NCBI RefSeq assembly: GCF_024172125.1
Contig: NZ_JAMZEA010000012.1
Coordinates: forward strand, 124,001 to 188,000
DNA from: Actinomadura rupiterrae
GTDB lineage: Bacteria > Actinomycetota > Actinomycetes > Streptosporangiales > Streptosporangiaceae
Reading direction: 5' to 3'
Length of the DNA: 64,000 nucleotides
In this document: piece by piece, positions 52,000 through 62,353 of the stretch
How positions within the stretch are numbered: position 1 is the first letter of the stretch
Layout of the letters: each line of letters starts with the position of its first letter
Notes under the pieces: model-generated
The model's input: the letters and a program-made list of their open reading frames with translations, nothing else
The model's database searches: none
What the model was told of the DNA's origin: nothing
Position numbers and translations under genes: made by a program

Positions 52000-53280
52000 A
52001 TGAACGCTTCGGGGGGCGCGACGTCCGCGCCGGGCGGCGGCGCGCCGGACGGCGGCGGGCCGGGCGGCCTCGGGCCGGGCCCGAGGCCGGACGCGCGGCA
52101 GGACGCGAAGGACGGGCTGGCGCGCGTCCAGTCCGTCGGCGGCTGCCTGTTCCGGCTGATGGCCTGGGGCTGCGCCGCGCTGTACCTGATGCTCTGCCTG
52201 GCCGTCTCGTACTCGAACGGCAGCCCATGGGACCTGGCGACGGTCGTCGTGGCGGCCATCGTCGCCTACGCGTGCCTGGCCCGGCGGCGGCTGGAGCAGT
52301 GGGCCGCGGTGAGCGCCGGGTCCTCGCTGCTGCTGACCTGGATGCTGGCGGCGGTCCACACCGGCGTCCGTGACCAGGCGGCGCTGGTCGAGGTGACCGG
52401 GCTGCTCGTGCTCGTCGCCCGGATGGTCTGGACGGCCCCGCAGAACCGGCTGGTCGGGATGACGACGCTGGTCGCCGTGCCGGTCGTGGTCGTCCCGCTG
52501 CGCGGCTCGGAGATGATGCTGGTCTTCTTCGCCGGGCCGCTGGCGGTGCTGGTCGCGATCGCGATCGGCACCGGCCTGTACCTGCGGGCGCTGGACGAGC
52601 GGCGCGTCCGGGCGCTGTCGGACGCGCGCCGGGACGAGCGGCTGGAGCTGGCCCGCGACCTGCACGACTTCGTCGCCCACCACGTGACCGGGATCGTCGT
52701 GCAGGCGCAGGCGGCGCGGTTCGCGGCGTCCTCGGGGGCGGCGGCGCAGTCGCCCGAGCAGCTGGACCGGATGTTCGGGCAGATCGAGAAGGCGGGCACC
52801 GAGGCGCTGACGTCGATGCGCCGGATGGTCGGCCTGCTCCGGGACGCGCAGGAGCCGGGCCGCGGGCCGGAGCCGGGCGCGACGCGTCCAGTTGGGGACC
52901 TGACGCAGATCGCCGACCTGGTGGACGGCTTCGGCGACACCCCGCCCGCCGCGCTCGCGCTCGCCGACGACCTGGGCGAGCTGCCGCCGGAGGTGGTCAC
53001 CTCGGTGCACCGGGTCGTCCAGGAGGCGCTGACCAACGCGCGCAAGCACGCAGCCGACGCGACAGTGGTGCGGGTGTCGGTGGCGCGGCTCGGGGACGGC
53101 TCGGTCGAGGTGGCCGTCCGGGACGACGGGCAGGGCCGCGGGCGGCGGCTGCCGTCCGGGGGGTTCGGGCTCGCCGGGCTGGCCGAGCGGGTGGACGCGA
53201 TCGGCGGCCGGCTGTACGCGGGTCCGCGTCCGGAGGGCGGCTGGGAGGTCGTGGCGGTGATCCCGGTGGTGGAGAGCTGA
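52000..53280 (+). CDS. NarL-type sensor histidine kinase
   Basis: About 426 residues. After a Gly/Pro-rich start come five to six membrane helices (~50-200: GCAALYLMLCLAVSYS, WDLATVVVAAIVAYACLA and others), then the HisKA_3 dimerisation helix with the phospho-accepting His in ELARDLHDFVAHHVTGIVVQAQA and the HATPase domain (VVQEALTNARKHAADA, VRDDGQGRG, GFGLAGLAERV). It pairs with the response regulator 13 bases downstream and diverges from the ABC exporter genes, which the pair probably controls. GTG 51994 is an alternative start. Confidence 0.92.
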   Translation: MNASGGATSAPGGGAPDGGGPGGLGPGPRPDARQDAKDGLARVQSVGGCLFRLMAWGCAALYLMLCLAVSYSNGSPWDLATVVVAAIVAYACLARRRLEQWAAVSAGSSLLLTWMLAAVHTGVRDQAALVEVTGLLVLVARMVWTAPQNRLVGMTTLVAVPVVVVPLRGSEMMLVFFAGPLAVLVAIAIGTGLYLRALDERRVRALSDARRDERLELARDLHDFVAHHVTGIVVQAQAARFAASSGAAAQSPEQLDRMFGQIEKAGTEALTSMRRMVGLLRDAQEPGRGPEPGATRPVGDLTQIADLVDGFGDTPPAALALADDLGELPPEVVTSVHRVVQEALTNARKHAADATVVRVSVARLGDGSVEVAVRDDGQGRGRRLPSGGFGLAGLAERVDAIGGRLYAGPRPEGGWEVVAVIPVVES

Positions 53281-53293
53281 GAGAATCGCAGCC

Positions 53294-53944
53294 GTGACGA
53301 TCCGCGTACTGATCGCCGACGACCAGGAGATGGTCCGCACCGGCTTCCGGATGATCATCGACTCGCAGCCGGACCTGGAGGTGGTCGGCGAGGCCGCCGA
53401 CGGCGCGGCGGCGGTCGAGCTGGCCCGGCGGCTGCGCCCGGACGTGTGCCTGTTCGACATCCGGATGCCGCGGATGGACGGCCTGGAGGCGACCCGGCTG
53501 CTCGCCGGCCCGGACGTGCCGGACCCGCTCCGCGTCGTGATCGTCACCACCTTCGACATGGACGAGTACGTCTACAAGGCGCTGCGCGGCGGCGCGGCCG
53601 GGTTCCTGCTCAAGGACAGCGGCCCGGCGCTGCTGGTCGAGGCCGTCCGGGCGGCGGCGAACGGCGAGGCGCTGGTGTCGCCGTCGGTGACCGTCCGGCT
53701 GCTGGCGAACCTGTCCGCGCCCGCGCCGCGGCCGCCGAAGCTGCCCGAGCCGCTCACCGACCGGGAGCTGGACGTGGTCCGGCTGGTCGCGCGCGGCCGC
53801 ACCAACGAGGAGATCGCCGCCGAGCTGTACGTGTCGCTGTCCACGGTGAAGACGCACCTGGGCAGCGTCCAGCGCAAGCTCGGCACCCGGAACCGCACGG
53901 GAATCGCCGCCTGGGCCTGGGAGTCCGGTCTGATGCGCGGCTGA
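53294..53944 (+). CDS. NarL/LuxR response regulator
   Basis: The 216-residue protein has a receiver domain (VLIADDQEMVRTGFRMII, phospho-accepting Asp in VCLFDIRMPRMDG, VTTFDMDEYVYKALRGGAAGFLLKDS) and a LuxR helix-turn-helix (LTDRELDVVRLVARGRTNEEIAAELYVSLSTVKTHLGSVQRKLG). It is the partner of the upstream kinase. Its TGA overlaps the next ATG. Confidence 0.95.
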   Translation: MTIRVLIADDQEMVRTGFRMIIDSQPDLEVVGEAADGAAAVELARRLRPDVCLFDIRMPRMDGLEATRLLAGPDVPDPLRVVIVTTFDMDEYVYKALRGGAAGFLLKDSGPALLVEAVRAAANGEALVSPSVTVRLLANLSAPAPRPPKLPEPLTDRELDVVRLVARGRTNEEIAAELYVSLSTVKTHLGSVQRKLGTRNRTGIAAWAWESGLMRG

Positions 53945-54297
53945 TGGCGGCCGGGACGTTCGGCGGCGCCCCCTGGCCGCTGCTCGCGGTGTGGGTCTCC
54001 GGCGCCCTCGGCTGGGGGATGGTGCTGGCCCTGCTGCGCCGGGCGGAGGTGGACGGGACGGGCGTGTTCCTGCACGCGATCACGCCGCTGGCGCTGGTGC
54101 TCGGCTTCGCCTTCGCCGGGTTCGGCTCGGCGTACGCGACGGTCTTCATGTCCGTCCAGTGGTGGACGCTGATCATCGCGACCGGAGGCCGGGTGGACCG
54201 ACTTTTTCGCGGTGGTTCGTCCAGTCTGGTCTGCGCCGTACTCTGGATGGCGCTGACCCTGGCGGCGGCCCTCGCCGCCACCCGCGCCGTCCTCTGA
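53944..54297 (+). CDS. Small membrane protein after the two-component system
   Basis: The 117-residue protein starts on the TGATG junction with the response regulator, so it is translated with it. Three helices are visible: PLLAVWVSGALGWGMVLALL, AITPLALVLGFAFAGFGSAYATVFM and SLVCAVLWMALTLAAALAATRA. I do not recognise the family; membership of the two-component operon suggests an accessory role. Confidence 0.75.
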   Translation: MAAGTFGGAPWPLLAVWVSGALGWGMVLALLRRAEVDGTGVFLHAITPLALVLGFAFAGFGSAYATVFMSVQWWTLIIATGGRVDRLFRGGSSSLVCAVLWMALTLAAALAATRAVL

Positions 54298-54386
54298 CGG
54301 ACCGCTCCGGGCGGTAGATCATCCGCGCCGGGCGGGGCCGTGCCGCGGACCCGCGGGGCGCGACCGGGGTCAAAGGTACGTAGTAT

Positions 54387-54417
54387 CCGAGGCAATGGAC
54401 TACAAAGTCCTCGGAGG
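54387..54417 (+). promoter_or_regulatory. Hairpin overlapping the ribosome site of the DUF4328 gene
   Basis: CCGAGG (54387-54392) can pair with CCTCGG (54409-54414), and inside it GGACT (54397-54401) pairs with AGTCC (54406-54410). The outer arm overlaps the GGAGG ribosome site at 54413-54417, so the structure could mask it. Confidence 0.4.
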
Positions 54418-54425
54418 TGTCCCCC

Positions 54426-55106
54426 ATGCCGTGTGCACTGTGCGGCGACATCGTCCCGGCGGACGTCACGCGCTGCCCGGCCTGCGGAGCCTGGGCCAGG
54501 CGCAGGGACTTCCGCGCCGTCGGGGTCGCGGTGTTCATGCTGCTGGGCTTCCACGCGTTCCTCGCCCTGGGCGCCGGGATCAGCCTGCTCAGGCTGAACC
54601 ACCCGCTGCGGAACGCCACCCAGGACGGCTACGACGCGGCCTCCGTCCAGCACTCGCTGCTCCCGTTCTCCGACCTGTTCGTCATCTGCGCGGTGCTCGC
54701 CGCCGTCACCGGGGTGATGTTCGTCTCCTGGCTCTGGCGGGCCTACACCCAGTCGCCCGGCCCGCACCGGCACCGCAAGGGCTGGGTGGTGCTCGGCTGG
54801 CTCGTCCCCGTCGCGAACCTGTGGGTGCCGCCGCGGCTGCTCTATGACGTCTGGGTGACCACCGGCCGGTACCGGATGTCGCAGCGGCACATCGCCGGGG
54901 CGCTGATCGGCGCGTGGTGGCTGTGCGTCCTGCTCGCCCTCCTGCTCTCCCGCTCGTTCGCGCAGAGCGGCGCCGACTCGCTCGCCGACGCCCGCTTCAC
55001 CGTCCACCTCGGCGTGGCCGCGGCCGCCTTCCAGGCCCTCGCCGCGACCCTCGCCATGACCGTCGTCTACCAGGTCACCCGACTCCAGATCGCCCGCCCC
55101 GACTAG
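54426..55106 (+). CDS. DUF4328 membrane protein with zinc ribbon
   Basis: The 226-residue protein starts with a zinc ribbon, two Cys pairs in CALCGDIVPADVTRCPACGAW, and then four helices (VAVFMLLGFHAFLALGAGISLL and others) with the DUF4328 pattern WRAYTQSPGPHRHRKGWVVLGWLVPVANLWVPPRLLYDVWVTTG. The ATG has GGAGG eight bases upstream. DUF4328 function is unknown. It converges with dnaE2; their stops are 15 bases apart. Confidence 0.88.
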   Translation: MPCALCGDIVPADVTRCPACGAWARRRDFRAVGVAVFMLLGFHAFLALGAGISLLRLNHPLRNATQDGYDAASVQHSLLPFSDLFVICAVLAAVTGVMFVSWLWRAYTQSPGPHRHRKGWVVLGWLVPVANLWVPPRLLYDVWVTTGRYRMSQRHIAGALIGAWWLCVLLALLLSRSFAQSGADSLADARFTVHLGVAAAAFQALAATLAMTVVYQVTRLQIARPD

Positions 55107-55121
55107 GGGTGGTCGGCCCGA

Positions 55122-58100
55122 CTAGGGACTGGTGGGGCCTGAACTGCCTTGGCTGGCGTGCCAGAGGCGGGCGGGCGGCGGGCGCCTGACCGCAGGGCCC
55201 GCGTGGCCGACGTCGGCGTACGGGCTGACCGCGAAGCCGGAGCTGTAGGTCATCCGGCGGCCGATCGGGCGTCCCCGGGACGGGCCGGACCCGGCCATCA
55301 GCCGCCGAACCGCACTGATGCCGCCCTCGCGCCACGCCTCGTCCAGGACGGCCAGGTCCCAGCACTCGGTGGCGGTCAGCGACGCGGCGCGGAAGCCGGG
55401 CTTGTGCACCTTGCCGCGCGCGAGCAGCAGCCACGAGCCGAACACCGTGGCGGCGCAGCGGTCCTGGACGGACTCGAAGAAGGTCAGGTCCACCGGGCCG
55501 GTCGCGTCGTCCAGGGTCGCGAAGATCACCCGCTGCCCGGACCGGACGGCCGGCGTCTGCGTCGCCACCTTCACCCCCGCGACCAGAACCTCCTCGCCCT
55601 TCTCCCGGTCGGGCAGCTCGCGGGCCGGGACGGCGCCGAGCGCGCGCAGCAGGTCGCCGTAGAAGCTGATCACGTGCCGGCTGACGTCCATGCCGAGGAT
55701 GTCCAGCTCGGCCTCGACGATCTCCGACGGCGCCATCGGCGGCAGCTCGCCCAGCGGGACGTCCTCCAGCATCCCCGGTTCGGGCGTGGCGAGGTCGTCG
55801 CCGAGCGGCAGCTGGCCGGTGACCAGGCCCGCGGACGGCCGGACCGACGAGGCCCGGTCGAGCGCGCCGACGCGGCACAGCAGGTCGCGGCGACCGACCG
55901 GGGTGTCCCGGTAGAGCGCGTCGAACCCGCCCGCCAGGACGAGCCGCTCCACGGTCGGCCGGGACGCGTGCGCCCGCCGCCAGAAGTCGCCGAGCGAGGC
56001 GTAGGGGCGGCGCTCGACGATCCGCTCGACCTCGACGTCGCTGATCCCGCGGACCTCGGCGAGCGCGACCCGGATGCCGCCGTCCTCGACCTGCCAGAGC
56101 GCCGAGGAGCGGTTGACGTCCAGCGGCAGGATCGGGACGCCGAAGTGCCGCGCGTCGTCCAGGATGACCCGCTTGGGGTACATGCCGGGGTCGTGGGTGA
56201 GCACCCCGGCGAAGAACGCGGCCGTGTGGTGCCGCTTCAGCCAGGCCGACTGGTAGGTGGGCAGCGCGAACGACGCGGCGTGCGCCTTGCAGAACCCGAA
56301 CGCGCCGAACGCGGCGAGCGTCCGCCAGACGCGCTCCACGGTCGCGTCGTCGTACCCGCGCGCGGACGCCCGCTCCCGGAACCACGTCCCGACCTTCCGC
56401 AGCCCCTCCTCGCTGGACATCCGGCGGCGCATGCCCTCGGCGTCGGAGAGGCCGCACCCGGTCATGACGTCCAGGACGCGCAGCACCTGCTCGTGCCAGA
56501 CGACGACGCCCTGGCTCTCGCGCAGCACCGGCTCCAGGTCCGGATGCGGGTAGACGGCCCGCCGCCGCTCGTGCCGCGAGTCCAGGTACGGGTTGACCAT
56601 GTCGGAGCCGACCGGGCCGGGCCGGAACAGCGAGATGTCCACGACCAGGTCGGAGAGGTCGCGCGGCAGCAGCTTGGCGACCAGCTCGCGCTGGCCGGGC
56701 GACTCGATCTGGAAGCAGCCGAGCGTCCGCGCGGTGCGGATCATCTCGAACGTCGGCTCGTCGTCGCGCGGCACGGCCTCCAGATCGACCTGCTCGCCGG
56801 TCGTCCGCTCGATCTCGGCGACCGCGTGCGCGAGCGTGGACTGCATCCGGACGCCGATGACGTCCAGCTTCAGCAGCCCCATCGCCTCGACGTCCTCCTT
56901 GTCGAACTGGCTCATCGGGAACCCGGCCGCGCTCTGCTCCACCGGCGTCCGGTCGCGCAGCGTCGGGTTGGACAGCAGCACCCCGCACGGGTGCATCGCG
57001 ATGTGCCGGGGCAGCCCGTCCAGCCGCTCGGCGATCTTGAAGATCACGCCGAGCTGGGCGTTGTTCAGGTTCGAGCGGCGCAGCTCCGGCAGGTCGGTCA
57101 GCGCCGCGCGGATCTGCCGCGCGCGGATGTGCGGGAACGCCTTCGCGATCGCGTCGATCTCCTGCGGCGGCAGGCCCATCGCGCCCCCGACGTCCCGGAT
57201 CGCGCTGCGCGCCCGGTAGGTCTCCATCATCGACACGCACGCCGTCGCGTCCGTCCCGAACCGCTGGAACAGCGCCTCGTACGCCTCCAGCCGCCGCGCG
57301 GACTCCACGTCCAGGTCGATGTCGGGCAGGCCGGTGCGGCTGTCGGCCAGGAACCGCTCCATCACCAGGTCGTGCCCGAGCGGGTCCAGGTCGCCGATGC
57401 CGAGCAGGTAGTTGACCAGGCTGCCCGCGCCCGAGCCGCGGATCGCGCACCGGATGCCGAGGTCGCGGACGAGCGCGGCGGCGTCCGCGACGGTCAGGAA
57501 GTACGACGCGAAGCCCTTGCGGCCGATGATGTCCAGCTCGTGGCTGAGCCGGGCCTCGTACTCGGGCCGGTTCTCCACGCCGCGCCTGCGCAGGCCCTGG
57601 AGGCAGCGCGCGAGGAGCTGCCCATGCGGCTCGGGGCCGGTGTCGGGCAGGTGCGCCCGGTCCATGCCGAGGTCGCGCGCCGGATCGAGGACGCAGCGGT
57701 CGGAGAGGCTCTGGGTGGCCCTGAGCAGGGCCTCCGCCTCGTCCGGGCCGACGGCCAGCTCGGCGGACCGGCGCATCTCGTCCGCCGACTTCAGGTAGGC
57801 GTGGCCGGTCTGGTCGTCCAGATGGCGGCGGTGCAGCGGGACGAGCTTGCGCGCCACGTCCAGCACCTGCGCCACCGGGTGGTCGGCGGCCTCCAGGTAC
57901 CGGACGCCGTTGCCGAGGACGGCCGGGACGCCGACCTCGCGCGCGAGCGCCAGCATCCGCGCGGCACGCGGGCCGTCGCCCTGCCCGTGGTGGTTGACGA
58001 TCTCGATCACGATCTCGGCGCCGGTGGCGCGCCAGGCTTCGAGCAGCGCGGTCGCGCGGACGCGGTCGCGGGCGGCGACGGCCCGTCCGACGTCCGAGGC

Positions 58101-58526
58101 CGGACCGAGCAGGACGACCAGCCCGGCGGGCCGCTCGGCGACCATGCCGGGATCGATCCACGGCTTGCCGCGCTCCCCCGCCGCGTGCGCCGCCGTGACC
58201 AGCCTGCACAGGGAAGCCCAGCCTGTCTTCCCTTCGGCCAGCACGACCACCCGCCGCCCCGGATCCCGCCGCCCGCTGCCGCCTTGAGCGCCTCCGGGCG
58301 GGGCGTGCTCGTGCGGGGCGGGGTCGGCGAGGGCGAGGTCGGCGCCGAGGACGGGGGCGATACCCGCCGCCTGGCATGCCTGGACGTGCCGGACGGCGCC
58401 GTACAGGCCGTCCCGGTCGGTGAGGGCGAGGGTGCGCATGCCCAGCTCGGCGGCCCGGGCGGCGAGCGCCCGCGGCGCGGCCGCCCCGTACCGCGCCGAG
58501 TAGGCGGACGCGACGTGCAGATGCAT
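55122..58526 (-). CDS. dnaE2: Error-prone DNA polymerase III alpha subunit DnaE2 (ImuC)
   Basis: The 1134-residue C-family polymerase begins with a PHP domain (HLHVASAYSARYGAAAP, LALTDRDGLYGAVRHV) and has the polymerase aspartates in GLPDIDLDVES, then QFDKEDVEAMGLLKLDVIGVRMQS, FRPGPVGSDMVNPYL and a C-terminal OB fold (VLVAGVKVATQTPAVRSGQRVIFATLDDATG). DnaE2 does translesion synthesis with ImuB and ImuA' after DNA damage; neither is seen here. It lies nine bases after the DUF6504 gene, which has an SOS box in its promoter. That box, the size and the missing C-terminal beta-clamp tail favour DnaE2 over DnaE1. Confidence 0.92.
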   Translation of the reverse strand: MHLHVASAYSARYGAAAPRALAARAAELGMRTLALTDRDGLYGAVRHVQACQAAGIAPVLGADLALADPAPHEHAPPGGAQGGSGRRDPGRRVVVLAEGKTGWASLCRLVTAAHAAGERGKPWIDPGMVAERPAGLVVLLGPASDVGRAVAARDRVRATALLEAWRATGAEIVIEIVNHHGQGDGPRAARMLALAREVGVPAVLGNGVRYLEAADHPVAQVLDVARKLVPLHRRHLDDQTGHAYLKSADEMRRSAELAVGPDEAEALLRATQSLSDRCVLDPARDLGMDRAHLPDTGPEPHGQLLARCLQGLRRRGVENRPEYEARLSHELDIIGRKGFASYFLTVADAAALVRDLGIRCAIRGSGAGSLVNYLLGIGDLDPLGHDLVMERFLADSRTGLPDIDLDVESARRLEAYEALFQRFGTDATACVSMMETYRARSAIRDVGGAMGLPPQEIDAIAKAFPHIRARQIRAALTDLPELRRSNLNNAQLGVIFKIAERLDGLPRHIAMHPCGVLLSNPTLRDRTPVEQSAAGFPMSQFDKEDVEAMGLLKLDVIGVRMQSTLAHAVAEIERTTGEQVDLEAVPRDDEPTFEMIRTARTLGCFQIESPGQRELVAKLLPRDLSDLVVDISLFRPGPVGSDMVNPYLDSRHERRRAVYPHPDLEPVLRESQGVVVWHEQVLRVLDVMTGCGLSDAEGMRRRMSSEEGLRKVGTWFRERASARGYDDATVERVWRTLAAFGAFGFCKAHAASFALPTYQSAWLKRHHTAAFFAGVLTHDPGMYPKRVILDDARHFGVPILPLDVNRSSALWQVEDGGIRVALAEVRGISDVEVERIVERRPYASLGDFWRRAHASRPTVERLVLAGGFDALYRDTPVGRRDLLCRVGALDRASSVRPSAGLVTGQLPLGDDLATPEPGMLEDVPLGELPPMAPSEIVEAELDILGMDVSRHVISFYGDLLRALGAVPARELPDREKGEEVLVAGVKVATQTPAVRSGQRVIFATLDDATGPVDLTFFESVQDRCAATVFGSWLLLARGKVHKPGFRAASLTATECWDLAVLDEAWREGGISAVRRLMAGSGPSRGRPIGRRMTYSSGFAVSPYADVGHAGPAVRRPPPARLWHASQGSSGPTSP

Positions 58527-58535
58527 GGCGGCCCG

Positions 58536-58811
58536 TCAGTCCCACAGCCGCGACAGCGTCCAGGCGTCCGCGGCCGTGTCGTAGCGCAGCTCGTACACCC
58601 CGGGCTCGCCGGTAGCGGCGGCCTCGACCCGCCAGTACTCCCGCTCGCCCGGGTCGTCGGCGTCCGGCTCCCGCTCGCGCCACCAGTCCCGGGTGGTGAC
58701 CCAGTGCTCCAGCACCCGCCGCACCGCGTAGCGCCGCCCCCGCCAGGCGAATCCGGCCGGCCGCCCGTCGACCACCTCGACCTCGACCGGATCGCCGAAC
58801 ACGCGTGTCAT
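58536..58811 (-). CDS. DUF6504 protein
   Basis: A 91-residue protein (ATG 58811, GGAGG a few bases upstream; GTG 58832 would add seven residues) with the pattern VFGDPVEVEVVDGRPAGFAWRGRRYAVRRVLEHWVTTRDWW...EYWRVEA. DUF6504 genes in actinomycetes sit beside Y-family polymerase or dnaE2 genes, as here. The SOS box 50 bases upstream drives both. Function unknown; a role in damage tolerance is inferred from context. Confidence 0.88.
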   Translation of the reverse strand: MTRVFGDPVEVEVVDGRPAGFAWRGRRYAVRRVLEHWVTTRDWWREREPDADDPGEREYWRVEAAATGEPGVYELRYDTAADAWTLSRLWD

Positions 58812-58861
58812 CCGCCTCCCCCTCACGCTCACCGCACGGGGGAAGGCATGCGGCCACTGTC

Positions 58862-58877
58862 TCGAACATACGTTCGG
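58862..58877 (-). promoter_or_regulatory. LexA (SOS) box
   Basis: TCGAACATACGTTCGG matches the actinobacterial SOS box TCGAACnnnnGTTCGA with one end mismatch. It is 51 bases before the DUF6504 start. Confidence 0.85.
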
Positions 58878-58992
58878 ACCCGAGTCTAGGGAAGACCCAC
58901 CGGCCCAGCAAGGCGGGGCCGGTTCAAAAACGCGGAAAGCGGGCGTACGACCAGGTCAGAGGGCGTCCACCAGCGAGGACGCGGCATTCGGG

Positions 58993-59064
58993 CGGACGCT
59001 CGCCGAATGGGCGGGCGGACTGCGCGGGCGAACGCTCGCCGAATGGATGGGCGGACTGCGCGGC
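58993..59064. repeat. Two 36-bp tandem repeats
   Basis: 58993-59028 and 59029-59064 share CGCTCGCCGAATGG and GGGCGGACTGCGCGG with four or five differences. They lie in the gap between the SOS-controlled operon and the next minus-strand gene. Confidence 0.75.
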
Positions 59065-59081
59065 CGGTCGGCGCGGGCGGT

Positions 59082-59396
59082 TCAGGTCAGCAGGCGGGCG
59101 AGCTGGTCGGCCACGCCGGAGACGCGGGTGACGTCGGCCATGCCGCCGCCGGACCACAGGTAGGACCAGCCGCTCCCCACCGGCGTCGCGACGACCATGA
59201 TCTGGCGGCGGGTGGCGGGCCCGACGACGCCGAGGACCGTCTCGTCCGGCCCGGCGAGGCGGCAGCGCAGACCCCGCGCCTCCACCTCGTAGGCCAGGGC
59301 GGCCAGGTGGTGCCGGCGCACCTCGGCGATTTCCCGCTCCCCGACTACAGACACCGCGATCAGCCGCCTCACCCTGGAAGGATCTCTGCCGTCCAC
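59082..59396 (-). CDS. Small hypothetical protein
   Basis: A 104-residue frame (GTG 59396; an internal GTG gives VRRLIAVSVVGEREIAE...). It looks like a compact alpha/beta protein ending VADQLARLLT, with no membrane helix or signal. Composition is normal for coding DNA but no family is recognised. The rest of the region up to 59663 has no feature I can support. Confidence 0.55.
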   Translation of the reverse strand: MDGRDPSRVRRLIAVSVVGEREIAEVRRHHLAALAYEVEARGLRCRLAGPDETVLGVVGPATRRQIMVVATPVGSGWSYLWSGGGMADVTRVSGVADQLARLLT

Positions 59397-59663
59397 AGGA
59401 TGGCCCGCGACAAATGATCACCGCAGCGAAATCCGGCGGACTGGGTCTACCTATTCGTTTCCCTAGGTACGGCGGCGCGCCTCGGAACGGAGGGTAACGC
59501 CATGCTTACGTGACCGGATCGCGCGCGGGCGCGTCGCCGCCGAAACGGACGGGACGGCGGCGGCCGTGATAAACCGGCTCATGGAGCATCCGGCCCGTGC
59601 TCCCCGACCCGGCCGCCGCGCGGACTCCCGCCGCCCGGCCGCCCCGCCGCCAAGGAGCCTCCG

Positions 59664-60338
59664 ATGCCCTCGTCCGCCCCCGAGTCCCCCGACGCCCCGG
59701 CCCGTCCGGGCGAACCGTCCCCGGGCGGCGGGGGGCTGCGGGAGCGCAAGAAGCGGCAGACCCGGATGGCGCTGATCGACGCGGCGCTGGAGCTGTTCGT
59801 CGCGCAGGGCTACGACGCGACGACCGTGGACGAGATCGTCGCGGCCGTGCACGTGTCGCAGCGCACGTTCTTCCGGTACTTCGCGACCAAGGAGGACATG
59901 CTCACCGGCTTCTTCCAGGACCACGACCGGCGGTTCGCGGCGGCGCTGGCGGCGCGTCCGGCGGACGAGCGGCCGTTCACCGCGCTCCTGGAGACGCTGC
60001 GCATGATGCTGCGGGACATCGCCGAGGGCACGCCCGAGGACACCGGGCGGTTCCGGCAGATCCGCAAGGTGCTGGAGGCCGAGCCCGCGCTGAAGGCGGC
60101 GCAGATGGCCCGCTACCAGCGCACCGAGGCGGTGCTCGCGCGGATCATCGCCGACCGGCAGGGCGTCGACCCGGACACCGACCCGCGTCCCGAGATCATG
60201 GTCGCGTTCTACACCGGCGCGACGCGGGTCGCGTTCGAGCGGTGCGCGCACGCCGACATCTGGGACCCGAAGGAGATCGCGACGCGCGTCGAGGCGGTCG
60301 TCGCCCAGGCCGGCGCCACCCTCCGCGACTGGATCTGA
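59664..60338 (+). CDS. TetR-family regulator
   Basis: The 224-residue protein has a Pro/Gly-rich start, then the TetR helix-turn-helix (RMALIDAALELFVAQGYDATTVDEIVAAVHVSQRTFFRYFATKEDML) at ~34-80 and a divergent ligand domain with the SACE/MftR-like pattern. The ATG has AAGGAG at ideal spacing. The gene is alone; the kinase gene starts 188 bases later. Its target is unknown. Confidence 0.92.
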   Translation: MPSSAPESPDAPARPGEPSPGGGGLRERKKRQTRMALIDAALELFVAQGYDATTVDEIVAAVHVSQRTFFRYFATKEDMLTGFFQDHDRRFAAALAARPADERPFTALLETLRMMLRDIAEGTPEDTGRFRQIRKVLEAEPALKAAQMARYQRTEAVLARIIADRQGVDPDTDPRPEIMVAFYTGATRVAFERCAHADIWDPKEIATRVEAVVAQAGATLRDWI

Positions 60339-60430
60339 CCCGCGGCCTTCGCGGGGGCGGTGTCGCTAAGGTGGTGCATCCGGTGCGGATCACACCGGAA
60401 CGGTCAGGCGCCCCTCGTGCGTCGTACCTT

Positions 60431-60484
60431 CACGTAGCTCCGCACCTCCACGCAGCTCCGCACCTCCACGACTCTCCGTACGTC
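60431..60484 (+). repeat. Three 18-bp repeats in the kinase leader
   Basis: CACGTAGCTCCGCACCTC (60431-60448) is followed by a near-identical unit (60449-60466) and a third, diverged one (60467-60484), ending 42 bases before the kinase start. Confidence 0.75.
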
Positions 60485-60526
60485 CCCGCACCTTCCGCAC
60501 GGCCACTCCCGACCCCCAGGACCGAG

Positions 60527-62342
<1,816 letters not shown>

Positions 62343-62353
<11 letters not shown>

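Noticed and set aside
55149..58889. A 1246-codon open frame antisense to dnaE2
   Set aside because: High-GC codon bias makes long antisense frames; dnaE2 has clear polymerase motifs on the other strand.
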